Of a DNA stretch of 58,412 nt, positions 42,996 to 50,792 are shown one piece after another. Location of the stretch: positions 1 through 58,412 of the forward strand of contig WLST01000003.1 of assembly GCA_009711295.1 (NCBI GenBank), given 5' to 3'. The DNA is from Actinomycetota bacterium. GTDB lineage: Bacteria; Actinomycetota; Acidimicrobiia; Acidimicrobiales; Ilumatobacteraceae. Every line of letters begins with the position of its first letter. The stretch's first letter is position 1. The translations under genes were made by a program, and so were the position numbers. Under the pieces are notes generated by a model, which was not told where the DNA came from, searched no databases, and saw nothing but the letters and a program-made list of their open reading frames with translations.

Positions 42996-43886
42996 CTAAC
43001 GCCTTCCAATTTGCTCGCGTGAAGTTCGAGCCAGTTGAGCAGCAATGAGCGTTGCATTTTCTTCATCTGAAACTTCTGCTTGCATTGAGATTGAACGAGC
43101 TTGCGAGGTGTCATCTGTGGCTAAAAAGGTGGTGAGAATATTTTGATTATTCACATAAGCGCCAACGGGTAGTGAACAGCCACTACCCAAAACACTCAAA
43201 AAGGCACGTTCAATTTCCACTGCGTAGCGCGTCGCTTTGTGATCTATGGACTGAACAAATTGCTGTGTTTCTAAGTCACCGAATCGATGCTCTACAGCAA
43301 CACATCCTTGGCCGATCATCGGCACAAAAAACTCTGGGTCAAGAATTTCTGTAATTTTTTCTGTCAGCCCCAATACCTCAAGAGCAGCAACTGCCATCAC
43401 TACTGCGCCGCCAACGGGCACTTTTTCCAGTCGCGTACCAATGTTGCCGCGTAATTCAACAAACTGGAGATCGGGGCGTATTGCCCTCAACTGCGCCCGC
43501 CGGCGCACTGAACCTGTGGCAATAGTTGCCCCGTGCTCGAGCTGTTGGAGAGAGGTTCCAATGAGCGCATCGCGTGCATCGCGTCGCGCACACCATGCAC
43601 CAATTTCTAAACCGTATTCAGTGATGGTGGGAAGATCTTTTGCCGAGTGCACTGCAATATCGGCGCGCCCATCGAGTACTGCCCGTTGTACTTCTTTCAC
43701 GAAAATACCTTGGCCGGCCATCTGGTTTAGTGGAACATCGGCGCGCTGGTCACCTGTGCTTTCCACAAAAACTAATTTGCACTCAACTTCTGGGTTTTCG
43801 CGTGTGATGGAGTCAGCAACAAATTGTGCTTGCGTACGAGCCTGCGGGCTTGGCCGAGTGGCAATTCGGAGAATCTTTTGTGTCAC
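42996..43886 (-). CDS. hemC: Hydroxymethylbilane synthase (porphobilinogen deaminase)
   Basis: The product is about 296 residues. It polymerises four porphobilinogens. Seen: ILRIATRPSPQARTQAQ, the catalytic Asp context AVHSAKDLPT, TGSVRRRAQLRAIRPDL, ELRGNIGTRLEKV, MIGQGCVAVEHR, and the dipyrromethane-cofactor Cys in VLGSGCSLPVGAYV. GTG 43886 begins exactly at the family start (TQKILRIATR) 17 bases after hemA; the ATG at 43949 lies inside hemA and is not preferred. Confidence 0.93.
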   Translation of the reverse strand: MTQKILRIATRPSPQARTQAQFVADSITRENPEVECKLVFVESTGDQRADVPLNQMAGQGIFVKEVQRAVLDGRADIAVHSAKDLPTITEYGLEIGAWCARRDARDALIGTSLQQLEHGATIATGSVRRRAQLRAIRPDLQFVELRGNIGTRLEKVPVGGAVVMAVAALEVLGLTEKITEILDPEFFVPMIGQGCVAVEHRFGDLETQQFVQSIDHKATRYAVEIERAFLSVLGSGCSLPVGAYVNNQNILTTFLATDDTSQARSISMQAEVSDEENATLIAAQLARTSREQIGRR

Positions 43887-43902
43887 GGGTATCTCATGTT
43901 CA

Positions 43903-45165
43903 TCAGTGAAGATGAAAGAGGTCGCGCACGGCATCGGCGAGGCGCTCACCTTGCGGAGTTCCTGCGCCTTCTTTTAGCCGCACAGCAGGTTGGTGCATGA
44001 TTTTCGCGGTAATTCCCTTGGTGAGGGCTTCTACAACTTCGCGTTGTTCATCGGTTAAGGCAGCGAGTCGTTTTGCATACCGTTCAATTTCGGCGGTACG
44101 GATTTCTTCTGCGGTCTCGTGCAATGCTGCAATCAGCGGTGCGGCTTGACGTGCCGTTGAGTCGATGGTGTATCGCTCTAACTCTTCAGAAATGATGACG
44201 CGTACTTTCGCTGCTTCACCTTCGCGCTGCTCGACGCCTTTACGTGCCCAATCGCGGAGGTCGTCGAGGTTCCGCAATTCAATATTTTCAAGGTGCCCCA
44301 CATTTGCTTCCACATCACGTGGAACTGCAATATCGACAACAAATAGTTTTTTGCCAGAACGCACGCTCATTACTTTTTGTGCTTTTTCGTAATCGAGAAT
44401 GAAGTTTCCCGAACCAGTGCAAGTAACAAGCACGTCGGCTTGGTGCAATGCTGCATCGAGATTTTCAAGTGGCAAGGTAGATGCACCTAAACGGTTTGCG
44501 AGTTCTTCACTGCGCGCAGCCGTGCGGTTCACTACCGTGATTTCGGTTCCTGGGTTTGCCGCAATTGCAGTTGCTACACCTTCACCCATTTCGCCGGCGC
44601 CCACAATGAGCACTTTTTTATCTGCCAAAGTGCCAAGTAGCTCGCGCGCCATTTCAACAGCTGCAAAAGATATTGATGTGGTTGAACGAGAAATAGCAGT
44701 TTCGGTGCGTGCTCGTTTACCTGTTTCCAGTGCGTGACGGAAAAGAAGATTTAACGTAGAGCGCGAAGCGCCTTCACTTTGTGCATTGGACCATGCATCG
44801 CGTACTTGTCCGAGAATTTCATGTTCACCAATGACTGCTGAATCGAGCCCGCACGCCACTTCAAAAAGATGGGTAATGGCAGCATCGTCGTGCTGGCTAT
44901 AGAGGTGATTGTTCAATTCATCGGGAACGAGTCCACCAAGTTCACAAAAAAAGTCGCTGATGTCGGCATAGGCCGCGTGAAACTTTTCAGTGATTGCATA
45001 CACCTCGGTGCGGTTACAGGTTGACAACACAACTGCTTCACGAATGTTGTTGCGAGATGACAACGAATGCAATGCCTTCGCCATATCGGCGGGGTTGATG
45101 GCTACCTTTTCGAGCACCTGTAAAGGGCTCGTGCGGTGGTTCACTCCAATGACAACAACAGACAT
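43903..45165 (-). CDS. hemA: Glutamyl-tRNA reductase
   Basis: The product is 420 residues. It reduces glutamyl-tRNA with NADPH to glutamate-1-semialdehyde, the first committed step of the C5 heme route. Seen: VIGVNHRTSPLQVLEK, the catalytic Cys in VLSTCNRTEVYA, SAVIGEHEILGQVRDAW, the NADPH fold KVLIVGAGEMGEGVA, and the C-terminal dimer helix. It lies 12 bases after rex, an order known from Streptomyces (rex-hemACD). Confidence 0.96.
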   Translation of the reverse strand: MSVVVIGVNHRTSPLQVLEKVAINPADMAKALHSLSSRNNIREAVVLSTCNRTEVYAITEKFHAAYADISDFFCELGGLVPDELNNHLYSQHDDAAITHLFEVACGLDSAVIGEHEILGQVRDAWSNAQSEGASRSTLNLLFRHALETGKRARTETAISRSTTSISFAAVEMARELLGTLADKKVLIVGAGEMGEGVATAIAANPGTEITVVNRTAARSEELANRLGASTLPLENLDAALHQADVLVTCTGSGNFILDYEKAQKVMSVRSGKKLFVVDIAVPRDVEANVGHLENIELRNLDDLRDWARKGVEQREGEAAKVRVIISEELERYTIDSTARQAAPLIAALHETAEEIRTAEIERYAKRLAALTDEQREVVEALTKGITAKIMHQPAVRLKEGAGTPQGERLADAVRDLFHLH

Positions 45166-45177
45166 ACAGTGCCTACG

Positions 45178-45870
45178 CTATGCGCTCACAGCGCGCGAGG
45201 AGGTAGTCGTCGCCTGGATGTGACTTAAAGAATTCACCTTTTGTTGCTCGTAATAGCTCAAAATCTGCAATTCTCCGGCCAAATCGACCTTGCTGATGTG
45301 TACACCCCGCGGGACCGACAAGACAATGGGCACGAAATTGAGGATGGAACCCACCCCCGCGCGCACCAGGCGATTCACCGCCTCTTGGGCCGTGGCAGCT
45401 GGAGTGGCCAAAACACCAATGCTCACACCGCGTGTTTGCACCACTTCTGAGAGCTCATCGAGGTGCTGCACACAAATGCCGCCCACGTGAGTGCCTATTT
45501 TGCTGGGGTCGGTATCGAAAACACCCACCAGACCAAAACCACGCTCGACAAAGCCCCCATAGTTAGCTAAGGCCTGGCCCAAGTTTCCTGCCCCAACGAT
45601 GACAATAGGCCATTCATGATTAACGCCGAGCTCGCGCTGAATTTGATATGAAAGGAAAGCAACCTCATAACCGACGCCCCGCACTCCGTAGCTGCCGAGA
45701 TACGACAAGTCTTTGCGCACCTTTGCCGCATTGACGGCGGCGAGTTCAGCAAGTTGGTCGCTAGAGATGTGAGTGACTCCTTGAGCTATTACTTCACCCA
45801 ATAAACGCAGGTACATCGGCAAGCGAATGAGAGCTGCTTGAGGGATCTTGCGACGCGAGGAAACCGACAC
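45178..45870 (-). CDS. rex: Redox-sensing transcriptional repressor Rex
   Basis: The product is about 230 residues. It senses the NADH/NAD+ ratio and in actinomycetes represses respiratory and heme genes. A winged helix (IPQAALIRLPMYLRLLGEV, SSDQLAELAAVNAAKVRKDL, YGVRGVGYEV) is followed by a Rossmann domain (IVIVGAGNLGQALANY, GVFDTDPSKIGTHVGG) and the C-terminal swap helix. ATG 45876 directly touches the -10 TAGCCT, whereas GTG 45870 lies 6 bases from it, so GTG is preferred as a leaderless start; the protein differs by two residues. First gene of the heme operon. Confidence 0.94.
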   Translation of the reverse strand: MSVSSRRKIPQAALIRLPMYLRLLGEVIAQGVTHISSDQLAELAAVNAAKVRKDLSYLGSYGVRGVGYEVAFLSYQIQRELGVNHEWPIVIVGAGNLGQALANYGGFVERGFGLVGVFDTDPSKIGTHVGGICVQHLDELSEVVQTRGVSIGVLATPAATAQEAVNRLVRAGVGSILNFVPIVLSVPRGVHISKVDLAGELQILSYYEQQKVNSLSHIQATTTSSRAVSA

Positions 45871-45876
45871 GCTCAT

Positions 45877-45905
45877 AGGCTAGGCGCTCGTGCAGGTTTT
45901 CACAA
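45877..45905 (-). promoter_or_regulatory. Promoter of the rex-hem operon
   Basis: On the minus strand TTGTGA (45905-45900) and TAGCCT (45882-45877) are separated by exactly 17 bases, and the hexamer ends 6 bases before GTG 45870. TTGTGA is also half of a Rex operator (TTGTGAA...), but the second half is absent (GCACG instead of TCACA), so autoregulation is not shown. Confidence 0.6.
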
Positions 45906-45929
45906 AGTCTTGCAGGCATTCCTTTCCCC

Positions 45930-45935
45930 TAACCT
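45930..45935 (+). promoter_or_regulatory. -10 hexamer TAACCT of the membrane protein gene
   Basis: TAACCT is followed by GACGTC and then ATG 45942: the same 6-base leaderless spacing as on the opposite strand at rex. No convincing -35 is visible. Confidence 0.45.
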
Positions 45936-45941
45936 GACGTC

Positions 45942-46718
45942 ATGGAAAACAGCGCCCTCGCCGCCAGCGCTGGCCTCATTTCCCTTGCGTTTTGCCTGCT
46001 CACCTACGACCGCTGGTTGCGCCGCCGTGCAGCACACGACCTGGCCTGGACCATCGCAATGGCATTGTTTGCCCTCGGTGCAGGTGCTTTGTGGTGGGCG
46101 GAAAGTCGTGGTTGGAGCTCTATGAGCTTTCGCGTCTTTTTTCTGACCGGTGCCGTACTCAATGTTCCGTGGCTTGGCCTTGGCACGGTTTACCTCTTAT
46201 TCGGACAACGTGTTGGCCATGCCACTCGCACTGTTCTCGTTTTACTGTCGGGCGTTGCAGTTGGTGTCGTACTCACCGCTCCTACAAAACAAGCCGTCGA
46301 CCCAGAGAATTTTCCTACGGCAAAAGAATTGTTTGGTGTTGGGCCACGACTCTTTGCTGCACTCGGTTCAGCAATTCCTGCACTTGTCATCATTGTGGGT
46401 GCCTTATGGTCGGCGCTGCGCATCATGCGTCACCGCGTACCTGCTGCCACAACATCGGCACGACGTGCAGCAATTCACCCCAAACAACTAGCAGCGGGCA
46501 ATTTACTCATTGCTCTTGGCGCAATTGTGTTGTCAGCAAGCGGCACTATTGCAGGTCGACTTGGCAAAGATCGTGCATTTGCCATCACATTGCTCGTCGG
46601 AGTTTCTATTTTGTTTAGTGGTTTTATTGTCGCATCAAATGCTGTTGCGGTGCGCAAAGAGCGATTGCGTTTACTTATCGCACCATCAACAGTGACACAA
46701 TCCCTGCAACAAGAATGA
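45942..46718 (+). CDS. Hypothetical multi-pass membrane protein
   Basis: The product is 258 residues with about seven hydrophobic segments and short loops (SAGLISLAFCLLTYDRWL, MALFALGAGALWWAESRGW, VLVLLSGVAVGVVL, IPALVIIVGALWSAL, LAAGNLLIALGAIVLSASG, ITLLVGVSILFSGFIVASN). No cofactor motif or known family is recognised. It is divergent from rex with 65-71 bases between. The 3' end overlaps a predicted antisense small ORF. Confidence 0.7.
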   Translation: MENSALAASAGLISLAFCLLTYDRWLRRRAAHDLAWTIAMALFALGAGALWWAESRGWSSMSFRVFFLTGAVLNVPWLGLGTVYLLFGQRVGHATRTVLVLLSGVAVGVVLTAPTKQAVDPENFPTAKELFGVGPRLFAALGSAIPALVIIVGALWSALRIMRHRVPAATTSARRAAIHPKQLAAGNLLIALGAIVLSASGTIAGRLGKDRAFAITLLVGVSILFSGFIVASNAVAVRKERLRLLIAPSTVTQSLQQE

Positions 46719-46761
46719 CTCCGAGAAGGAGTCCGACAACCAAAGTAGTAGCGGGTCTCAC
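46675..46761 (-). CDS. Predicted 28-residue transmembrane peptide
   Basis: GTG at 46761 opens a 28-codon frame reading MRPATTLVVGLLLGVILVAG and then IVSLLMVR before TAA. It is one transmembrane helix with a basic end. TAGGTT (46773-46768) lies exactly 6 bases upstream of the GTG, the leaderless pattern. It overlaps the last 44 bases of the plus-strand membrane gene, so part of its composition is imposed by that gene. No homologue is known to me. Confidence 0.45.
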   Translation of the reverse strand: MRPATTLVVGLLLGVILVAGIVSLLMVR

Positions 46762-46767
46762 ACCAAT

Positions 46768-46773
46768 AACCTA
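46768..46773 (-). promoter_or_regulatory. -10 hexamer TAGGTT of the small membrane peptide
   Basis: TAGGTT, a six-base spacer ATTGGT and GTG 46761. It lies 16-21 bases downstream of the stop codon of the SAM-hydrolase-like gene, so it would give the small ORF its own transcript. Confidence 0.35.
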
Positions 46774-46788
46774 GCGGAAGTCATGTCA

Positions 46789-47658
46789 CTATTCTGATGT
46801 ACTTTTTTTACCAATGTGCACTGCAGTAGAAACTTGGCTCGCTTCTCCTGCGCGCAGAACCACTTGGTCACCTACGCCAACCCCTACATCACGCGCTGCA
46901 GAGTCTTGATCTTTTGCAATGGCCAACATTCCATACGAATCGATGACAAGACCAATACCGCCACTGGGAATTAATCCAAATGCAGTGGTAATGGTTGCCG
47001 AGCGCGCAACACCATCAACCACAAGCGAAAGAAGGAGCGACCCACCCGACAAAAGTGTTGCGACATCTTCAAGACCCACATTGAGTTGGCAATTACCGAA
47101 ATGATCGACCCAAGTGACTTCAGAAATAATTTCTGTGTCACCAATTTGTGGGAGCGTGACAAGACCAGGCATGAGGAGATCGGCGTCAACCGCATCACCG
47201 AGTTCATCGAAGGGAATTCCGCTACATAAATGTGCAGCTACTGGAGCGAAAATATCTCGCCCGGCAAATGTTACTCCTGGCGCAGGAAGATGAAGCGCGG
47301 TGTTGTTCAATACAACGGCTCGCTCAACGCCTCCCACCATTCCGGCAGCAGGCGCCAACAACCCGTTGTCGGGACCAAGAAGAATTCCTTCACCACCCGC
47401 AATTTCTAATGCAATAGCTTTACGTTGTGTTCCAACGCCTGGGTCGACAACTCCAATAACAATTCCGCGGGGCACATATTGAATGCATCGAGCCAGCATC
47501 AATGAACCTGCGCGCACGTCGTACGCAGGAACATGATGTGCAAGATCTGTAATGCGTGCATGTGGGGCAAGGTCGGCAATCACTGCTTTCATGACGCCGA
47601 CAAATTCATCGGCAGTTCCATAATCGGTGAGCAGTGAAATGTGGTCGTAAGGCATCAC
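46789..47658 (-). CDS. SAM hydroxide adenosyltransferase family protein (DUF62)
   Basis: The product is 289 residues. This family hydrolyses S-adenosylmethionine to adenosine and methionine or, in halogenase relatives, joins halide to it. Family motifs: SLLTDYGTADEFVGVMK at the N-terminus (catalytic Asp), DLAHHVPAYDVRAGSLML, VVDPGVGTQRKAIALE, LLGPDNGLLAPA, and TWVDHFGNCQLNVG in the C-terminal barrel. GTG 47658 (then ATG 47655) follows the purine-rich AGGAAAGAG. The VVDPGVGT loop is of the hydroxide type, so no halogenation is expected. It follows a structured leader. Confidence 0.85.
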   Translation of the reverse strand: MMPYDHISLLTDYGTADEFVGVMKAVIADLAPHARITDLAHHVPAYDVRAGSLMLARCIQYVPRGIVIGVVDPGVGTQRKAIALEIAGGEGILLGPDNGLLAPAAGMVGGVERAVVLNNTALHLPAPGVTFAGRDIFAPVAAHLCSGIPFDELGDAVDADLLMPGLVTLPQIGDTEIISEVTWVDHFGNCQLNVGLEDVATLLSGGSLLLSLVVDGVARSATITTAFGLIPSGGIGLVIDSYGMLAIAKDQDSAARDVGVGVGDQVVLRAGEASQVSTAVHIGKKSTSE

Positions 47659-47667
47659 ATCTCTTTC

Positions 47668-47826
47668 CTATCTGAAATGAGAACAACTGGAAACTCTCGT
47701 AAGACGAACGAAGGGGTCGGTGTCAACCCCCCGATGACACCGACCCCTAAGGCGCGGCCCTTGCGGGCGCGACTCCCGAGCGGCAAGCCACTCGGTGATC
47801 TCTCCGTACGTTACGCACAAGTTCAC
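47668..47826 (-). other. Structured leader upstream of the SAM-hydrolase gene, or a 52-residue ORF
   Basis: On the minus strand three hairpins follow one another: CCGAGTGG-CTTG-CCGCTCGG (about 47792-47773), GCCC-GCAA-GGGC with a GNRA tetraloop (about 47770-47756), and a perfect 14-bp stem (47748-47712). A candidate -10 (TATAGG) lies at about 47832-47827. In one frame GTG 47826 to TAG 47668 encodes 52 residues (beginning MNLCVTYGEITEWLAARES), ending within the SD of the next gene. The structure argues for a regulatory RNA or attenuator; the uninterrupted frame keeps a leader peptide open. I do not recognise a known riboswitch class. Confidence 0.45.
47712..47748. terminator. Perfect 14-bp inverted repeat, probable terminator or attenuator
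   Basis: AGGGGTCGGTGTCA (47712-47725) and TGACACCGACCCCT (47735-47748) pair perfectly over a 9-base loop that holds six cytosines on the plus strand. There is no long T-run on either side; leftward the stem is followed by TCGTTCGTCTT. It lies between proC and the SAM-hydrolase gene. Confidence 0.55.
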
Positions 47827-47916
47827 CTATAGCGAAAAGCGTCACTCATATTTTTTGAAAAATTTTCCATTTTTGAACACGATCAGGCTCTTTTCTGCCC
47901 GTTTGCCCATTTCGGG

Positions 47917-48720
47917 CTATTTCTTCGCCTCGGTGCCCATCTCGCGACTACGCGCTGTGGCAGCTCGCACCGCCTCAACAATGGCCTCACCTACCCCCGC
48001 AGAGCGCAAGCTTGCCAGCCCGGCCGCGGTGGTTCCGCCAGGCGATGTGACACGTTCGCGTAATTGTGCGGCTGATTCAGGACTCTGCGCAAGAAGGATG
48101 CCCGCACCTCGCAACAATTGCCGCACTAGTGGGTCGGCCAATTCCGCATCGATGCCCATTTCACTTGCCGCTGCCATGAGTGACTCTGCAATATAAAAAA
48201 GATATGCAGGTCCAGAGCCGGTGAGGCCGGTGATGGCATCAATTTGATCTTCTTGAACGCGCACTGCAATTCCCACACTGCCCAAAACTTCTGCAGCAAA
48301 CTTCGCGCTACTTTCTGTGCACGACGCTCCCAATGCATAACCAGCCGCACCTTCACCAACAAGTGAGGGAGTATTCGGCATTGCACGAATGACCGCTACG
48401 CCATCACCAGCAGCTTTTTGTAACGATGCAAGAGAAACACCTGCAGCAATGGACAGCACCGTTTGCGCACCAGCTTGCACTGCAAGTGCTGTTGCTTGGG
48501 CAGCATCGGCAGGCTTAACAGCAATAACTGCTGCAGTGCATTTCTGTACAGACTCTTCTATGTGAACACCGGGAAAAGTTGAACTTAAAACTTTTCTTTG
48601 CTCTGCCGACAACTCAACAATGGTGAGCATGTCTGGGGCAAGACCCGCACGCAAGAGCCCATGAGCCAAAGCGGCCCCCATGTTTCCGCCGCCAACGATG
48701 GTGAGTGCTGCTTGTTTCAC
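47917..48720 (-). CDS. proC: Pyrroline-5-carboxylate reductase
   Basis: The product is 267 residues. It reduces pyrroline-5-carboxylate to proline with NAD(P)H. Seen: TIVGGGNMGAALAHGLLRAG (Rossmann loop), VIAVKPADA, RAMPNTPSLVGEGAAGYA, and the C-terminal signature GLTGSGPAYLFYIAES with VTSPGGTTAAGLASLRSAGV. The frame is open to 48798 within the upstream gene; GTG 48720, 10 bases past that stop and directly before KQAALTIVGGG, is chosen. Confidence 0.94.
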   Translation of the reverse strand: MKQAALTIVGGGNMGAALAHGLLRAGLAPDMLTIVELSAEQRKVLSSTFPGVHIEESVQKCTAAVIAVKPADAAQATALAVQAGAQTVLSIAAGVSLASLQKAAGDGVAVIRAMPNTPSLVGEGAAGYALGASCTESSAKFAAEVLGSVGIAVRVQEDQIDAITGLTGSGPAYLFYIAESLMAAASEMGIDAELADPLVRQLLRGAGILLAQSPESAAQLRERVTSPGGTTAAGLASLRSAGVGEAIVEAVRAATARSREMGTEAKK

Positions 48721-48730
48721 ATCACTGACG

Positions 48731-49192
48731 TTACTCTGCAAAGCGCGAGGCAAAACCAATTCTGATGAGAACAGGGAAATGAGTTTCAACCGCAGCAAAT
48801 AAAGTCCCGATCACTCTGTCGATTTCAATTTCACTCAACACCGTGATGGGAAGTTCTCCGCGTAAGAAGAGAGCGTTCTCAACACCAATAGAGAAGTGTG
48901 CTCCCGTGAGTTTTGCATTACGCCGCAATGCTTGTTCATATAACTGCTCGGCATTTTCTTCAGGTGCAGGCATGACGTAGGTCTCGTAACGCAATGTGCG
49001 CTGACCCAGGGTCAGCCAAATGGTGGTGAATTCTTTTTCCTCACCATGCATTCTCATAAACCACCGTCGAGGAGCTTCGGGGTCACGACCCGCATCGACA
49101 ACAACCTCATGACTTTGCCGATACGCAGCTAGCCACTCATCGACGTGGCGAGCGATGACTTCAATATCGGGCTCCGAAAAGAGCTCACTCAT
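48731..49192 (-). CDS. YbjN domain protein (type III secretion chaperone-like fold)
   Basis: The product is 153 residues, cytosolic. It matches actinobacterial YbjN-like proteins found next to mshA: WFMRMHGEEKEFTTIWLTLG, YETYVMPAPEENAEQLYEQA with the following LRRNAK, and FSIGVENALFLRGELPI. The fold resembles secretion chaperones, but its function in actinomycetes is not established. It starts 6 bases downstream of mshA and ends 10 before proC, so it is in the same operon. Confidence 0.8.
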   Translation of the reverse strand: MSELFSEPDIEVIARHVDEWLAAYRQSHEVVVDAGRDPEAPRRWFMRMHGEEKEFTTIWLTLGQRTLRYETYVMPAPEENAEQLYEQALRRNAKLTGAHFSIGVENALFLRGELPITVLSEIEIDRVIGTLFAAVETHFPVLIRIGFASRFAE

Positions 49193-49198
49193 GAGGTG

Positions 49199-50413
49199 TT
49201 ACCGACACTCCACGCGATCGCGTGTGGAAACATCTGCATACACACGTCGTAAGCGTGCAGCGGCGAAACTCCAGGTGTAATCGCGCGCTTTTTCCGCCGC
49301 CTTTGCCCCCATTGCTAATGCCTTGGTGGGATGCGCCAACAGCTCATCAATATGTTCTGCAAATAACGCGGGGTCACGACGGGGAACCAGATAACCAGTT
49401 TCTCCATCGTCAATGATGGTGAGGAGTCCGCCCACTGCACTTGCCACAACGGGAATGCCACATGCGGCTGCTTCAAGTGCCACCAAGCCAAAACTCTCGC
49501 TACGACTTGGCACAACCACTACGTCGGCAGCTCGATAATACGTAGACAACATGTGGTGTGCTTGTGGTTCAACAAAGCGAATGTTGTTGTGTACGCCAAG
49601 ACTGCGAGCGAGTTGCATGACCTTTTCTAATTCATCGTTTCCTTCGTTGCCACTGGCACCACCCACGACAATGAGTTGCGCATTTTTTGCACGCAACTGT
49701 GCGAGTGCCTGAACGGCAACATCAAGACCTTTCAACGGTTGAATGCGGCCAACGAAGAGGAGGACTGGAACATCGAACGCAATACCCAATGCATGTCGCG
49801 CACCACGTTTTTCACCCGGCGCGAAAAATGCATGCTCCACACCCGGCGCAACAATTTCTAATGTTCCGGGTGGGTTGCCATACAACTCAATGAATTGACG
49901 TTCTTCTTCGGTGCAGGAAACACAAATTGCATCTGCGCAACCAATGATGTCTGACTCACTTTTCTCGCGAATATCTGATTCAAAATCGCCGCCCTGAGCT
50001 TTGACGCGCGCGAGGGTATGAAAAGTAGTAACTAAAGGAAGATCCAATTCATGTTTGAGTTGGTGCGCCGATAAACCCGACAACCAGTAATTGGCATGCA
50101 ACACATCAACGCCTTCGGAAGCCACAATATGCGCACGCACATTTTCTGTGAATTCATCGACAACCGAGAGCAACTCATTCTTGGGCACATCAAAATTTCC
50201 GGCAGGAATGTGCACCACCCGATGATTGGGTTCAACATTGATGACTTCAGGAAGACCTTCTTGCCAGGCACGCGTGTAAGTGGTGCAATCTAAACCAGCA
50301 TGGGCAAGTGCCGACACAAGTTCGCGCACGTAAACGTTCATGCCACCGCCATCGCCAACGCCTGGCTGGGCCAAGGGTGATGTGTGCATCGAGATCACTG
50401 CAACGCGCTTCAT
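49199..50413 (-). CDS. mshA: D-inositol-3-phosphate glycosyltransferase (mycothiol synthesis)
   Basis: The product is 404 residues, GT4 family. It joins UDP-N-acetylglucosamine to inositol-3-phosphate, the first step to mycothiol, the main low-molecular-weight thiol of actinomycetes. Seen: VISMHTSPLAQPGVGDGGGM at the N-terminus, HANYWLSG, LVTTFHTLARVKA, VLLFVGRIQPLKGLDVAV, and the donor-site ESFGLVALEAAACGIPVVAS. It follows an XRE regulator gene by 7 bases. It is strong evidence for an actinobacterial host. Confidence 0.95.
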   Translation of the reverse strand: MKRVAVISMHTSPLAQPGVGDGGGMNVYVRELVSALAHAGLDCTTYTRAWQEGLPEVINVEPNHRVVHIPAGNFDVPKNELLSVVDEFTENVRAHIVASEGVDVLHANYWLSGLSAHQLKHELDLPLVTTFHTLARVKAQGGDFESDIREKSESDIIGCADAICVSCTEEERQFIELYGNPPGTLEIVAPGVEHAFFAPGEKRGARHALGIAFDVPVLLFVGRIQPLKGLDVAVQALAQLRAKNAQLIVVGGASGNEGNDELEKVMQLARSLGVHNNIRFVEPQAHHMLSTYYRAADVVVVPSRSESFGLVALEAAACGIPVVASAVGGLLTIIDDGETGYLVPRRDPALFAEHIDELLAHPTKALAMGAKAAEKARDYTWSFAAARLRRVYADVSTRDRVECR

Positions 50414-50420
50414 GGGAAGG

Positions 50421-50792
50421 TCAACCTATCGTCGGATTTACGTATGACCGATAGACGCTTAAAAGAGTCTCTTTTTGTACCGCCGAGAGTTGAGCATCAC
50501 CGTGAATTGCTGCTTCCACAGAGTCGGCCGTGGCCTGTGACTTGTTCTCGGAAAAGCGCTCTACGTCACCGTCCAAAATGCCGGCCTGAACGTACAAAGT
50601 TTCTGCTGAAATCTGCAACGCCTTGGCGATCTGCTGCAAAATATCAGCTGAAGGCTTGCGCAAGCCTCGCTCAATTTGCGACAAGTACGGGTTAGAAATT
50701 CCAGCAATGCGCGATAGGTCTCGTATGGACTGCTGAGCAGCTTCGCGACGAACCCGAATGAATTCGCCAAGTTCAAAGAGACGTTGGTCCAT
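50421..50792 (-). CDS. XRE family helix-turn-helix regulator
   Basis: The product is 123 residues. A Cro/CI-type HTH fills residues 7-66: FIRVRREAAQQSIRDLSRIA, GISNPYLSQIERGLRKPSAD and ILQQIAKALQISAETLYVQA. The C-terminal 50 residues are a short helical tail. It may regulate its own operon (rsiG-xre-mshA-ybjN-proC), but no operator palindrome is evident. The ATG overlaps the rsiG stop by one base. Confidence 0.9.
   Translation of the reverse strand: MDQRLFELGEFIRVRREAAQQSIRDLSRIAGISNPYLSQIERGLRKPSADILQQIAKALQISAETLYVQAGILDGDVERFSENKSQATADSVEAAIHGDAQLSAVQKETLLSVYRSYVNPTIG

Noticed and set aside
47712-47748. Actinobacterial 6C RNA, because the plus-strand hairpin loop has six cytosines
   Set aside because: That class needs two hairpins with C-rich loops; the neighbouring plus-strand hairpins have no C-run.
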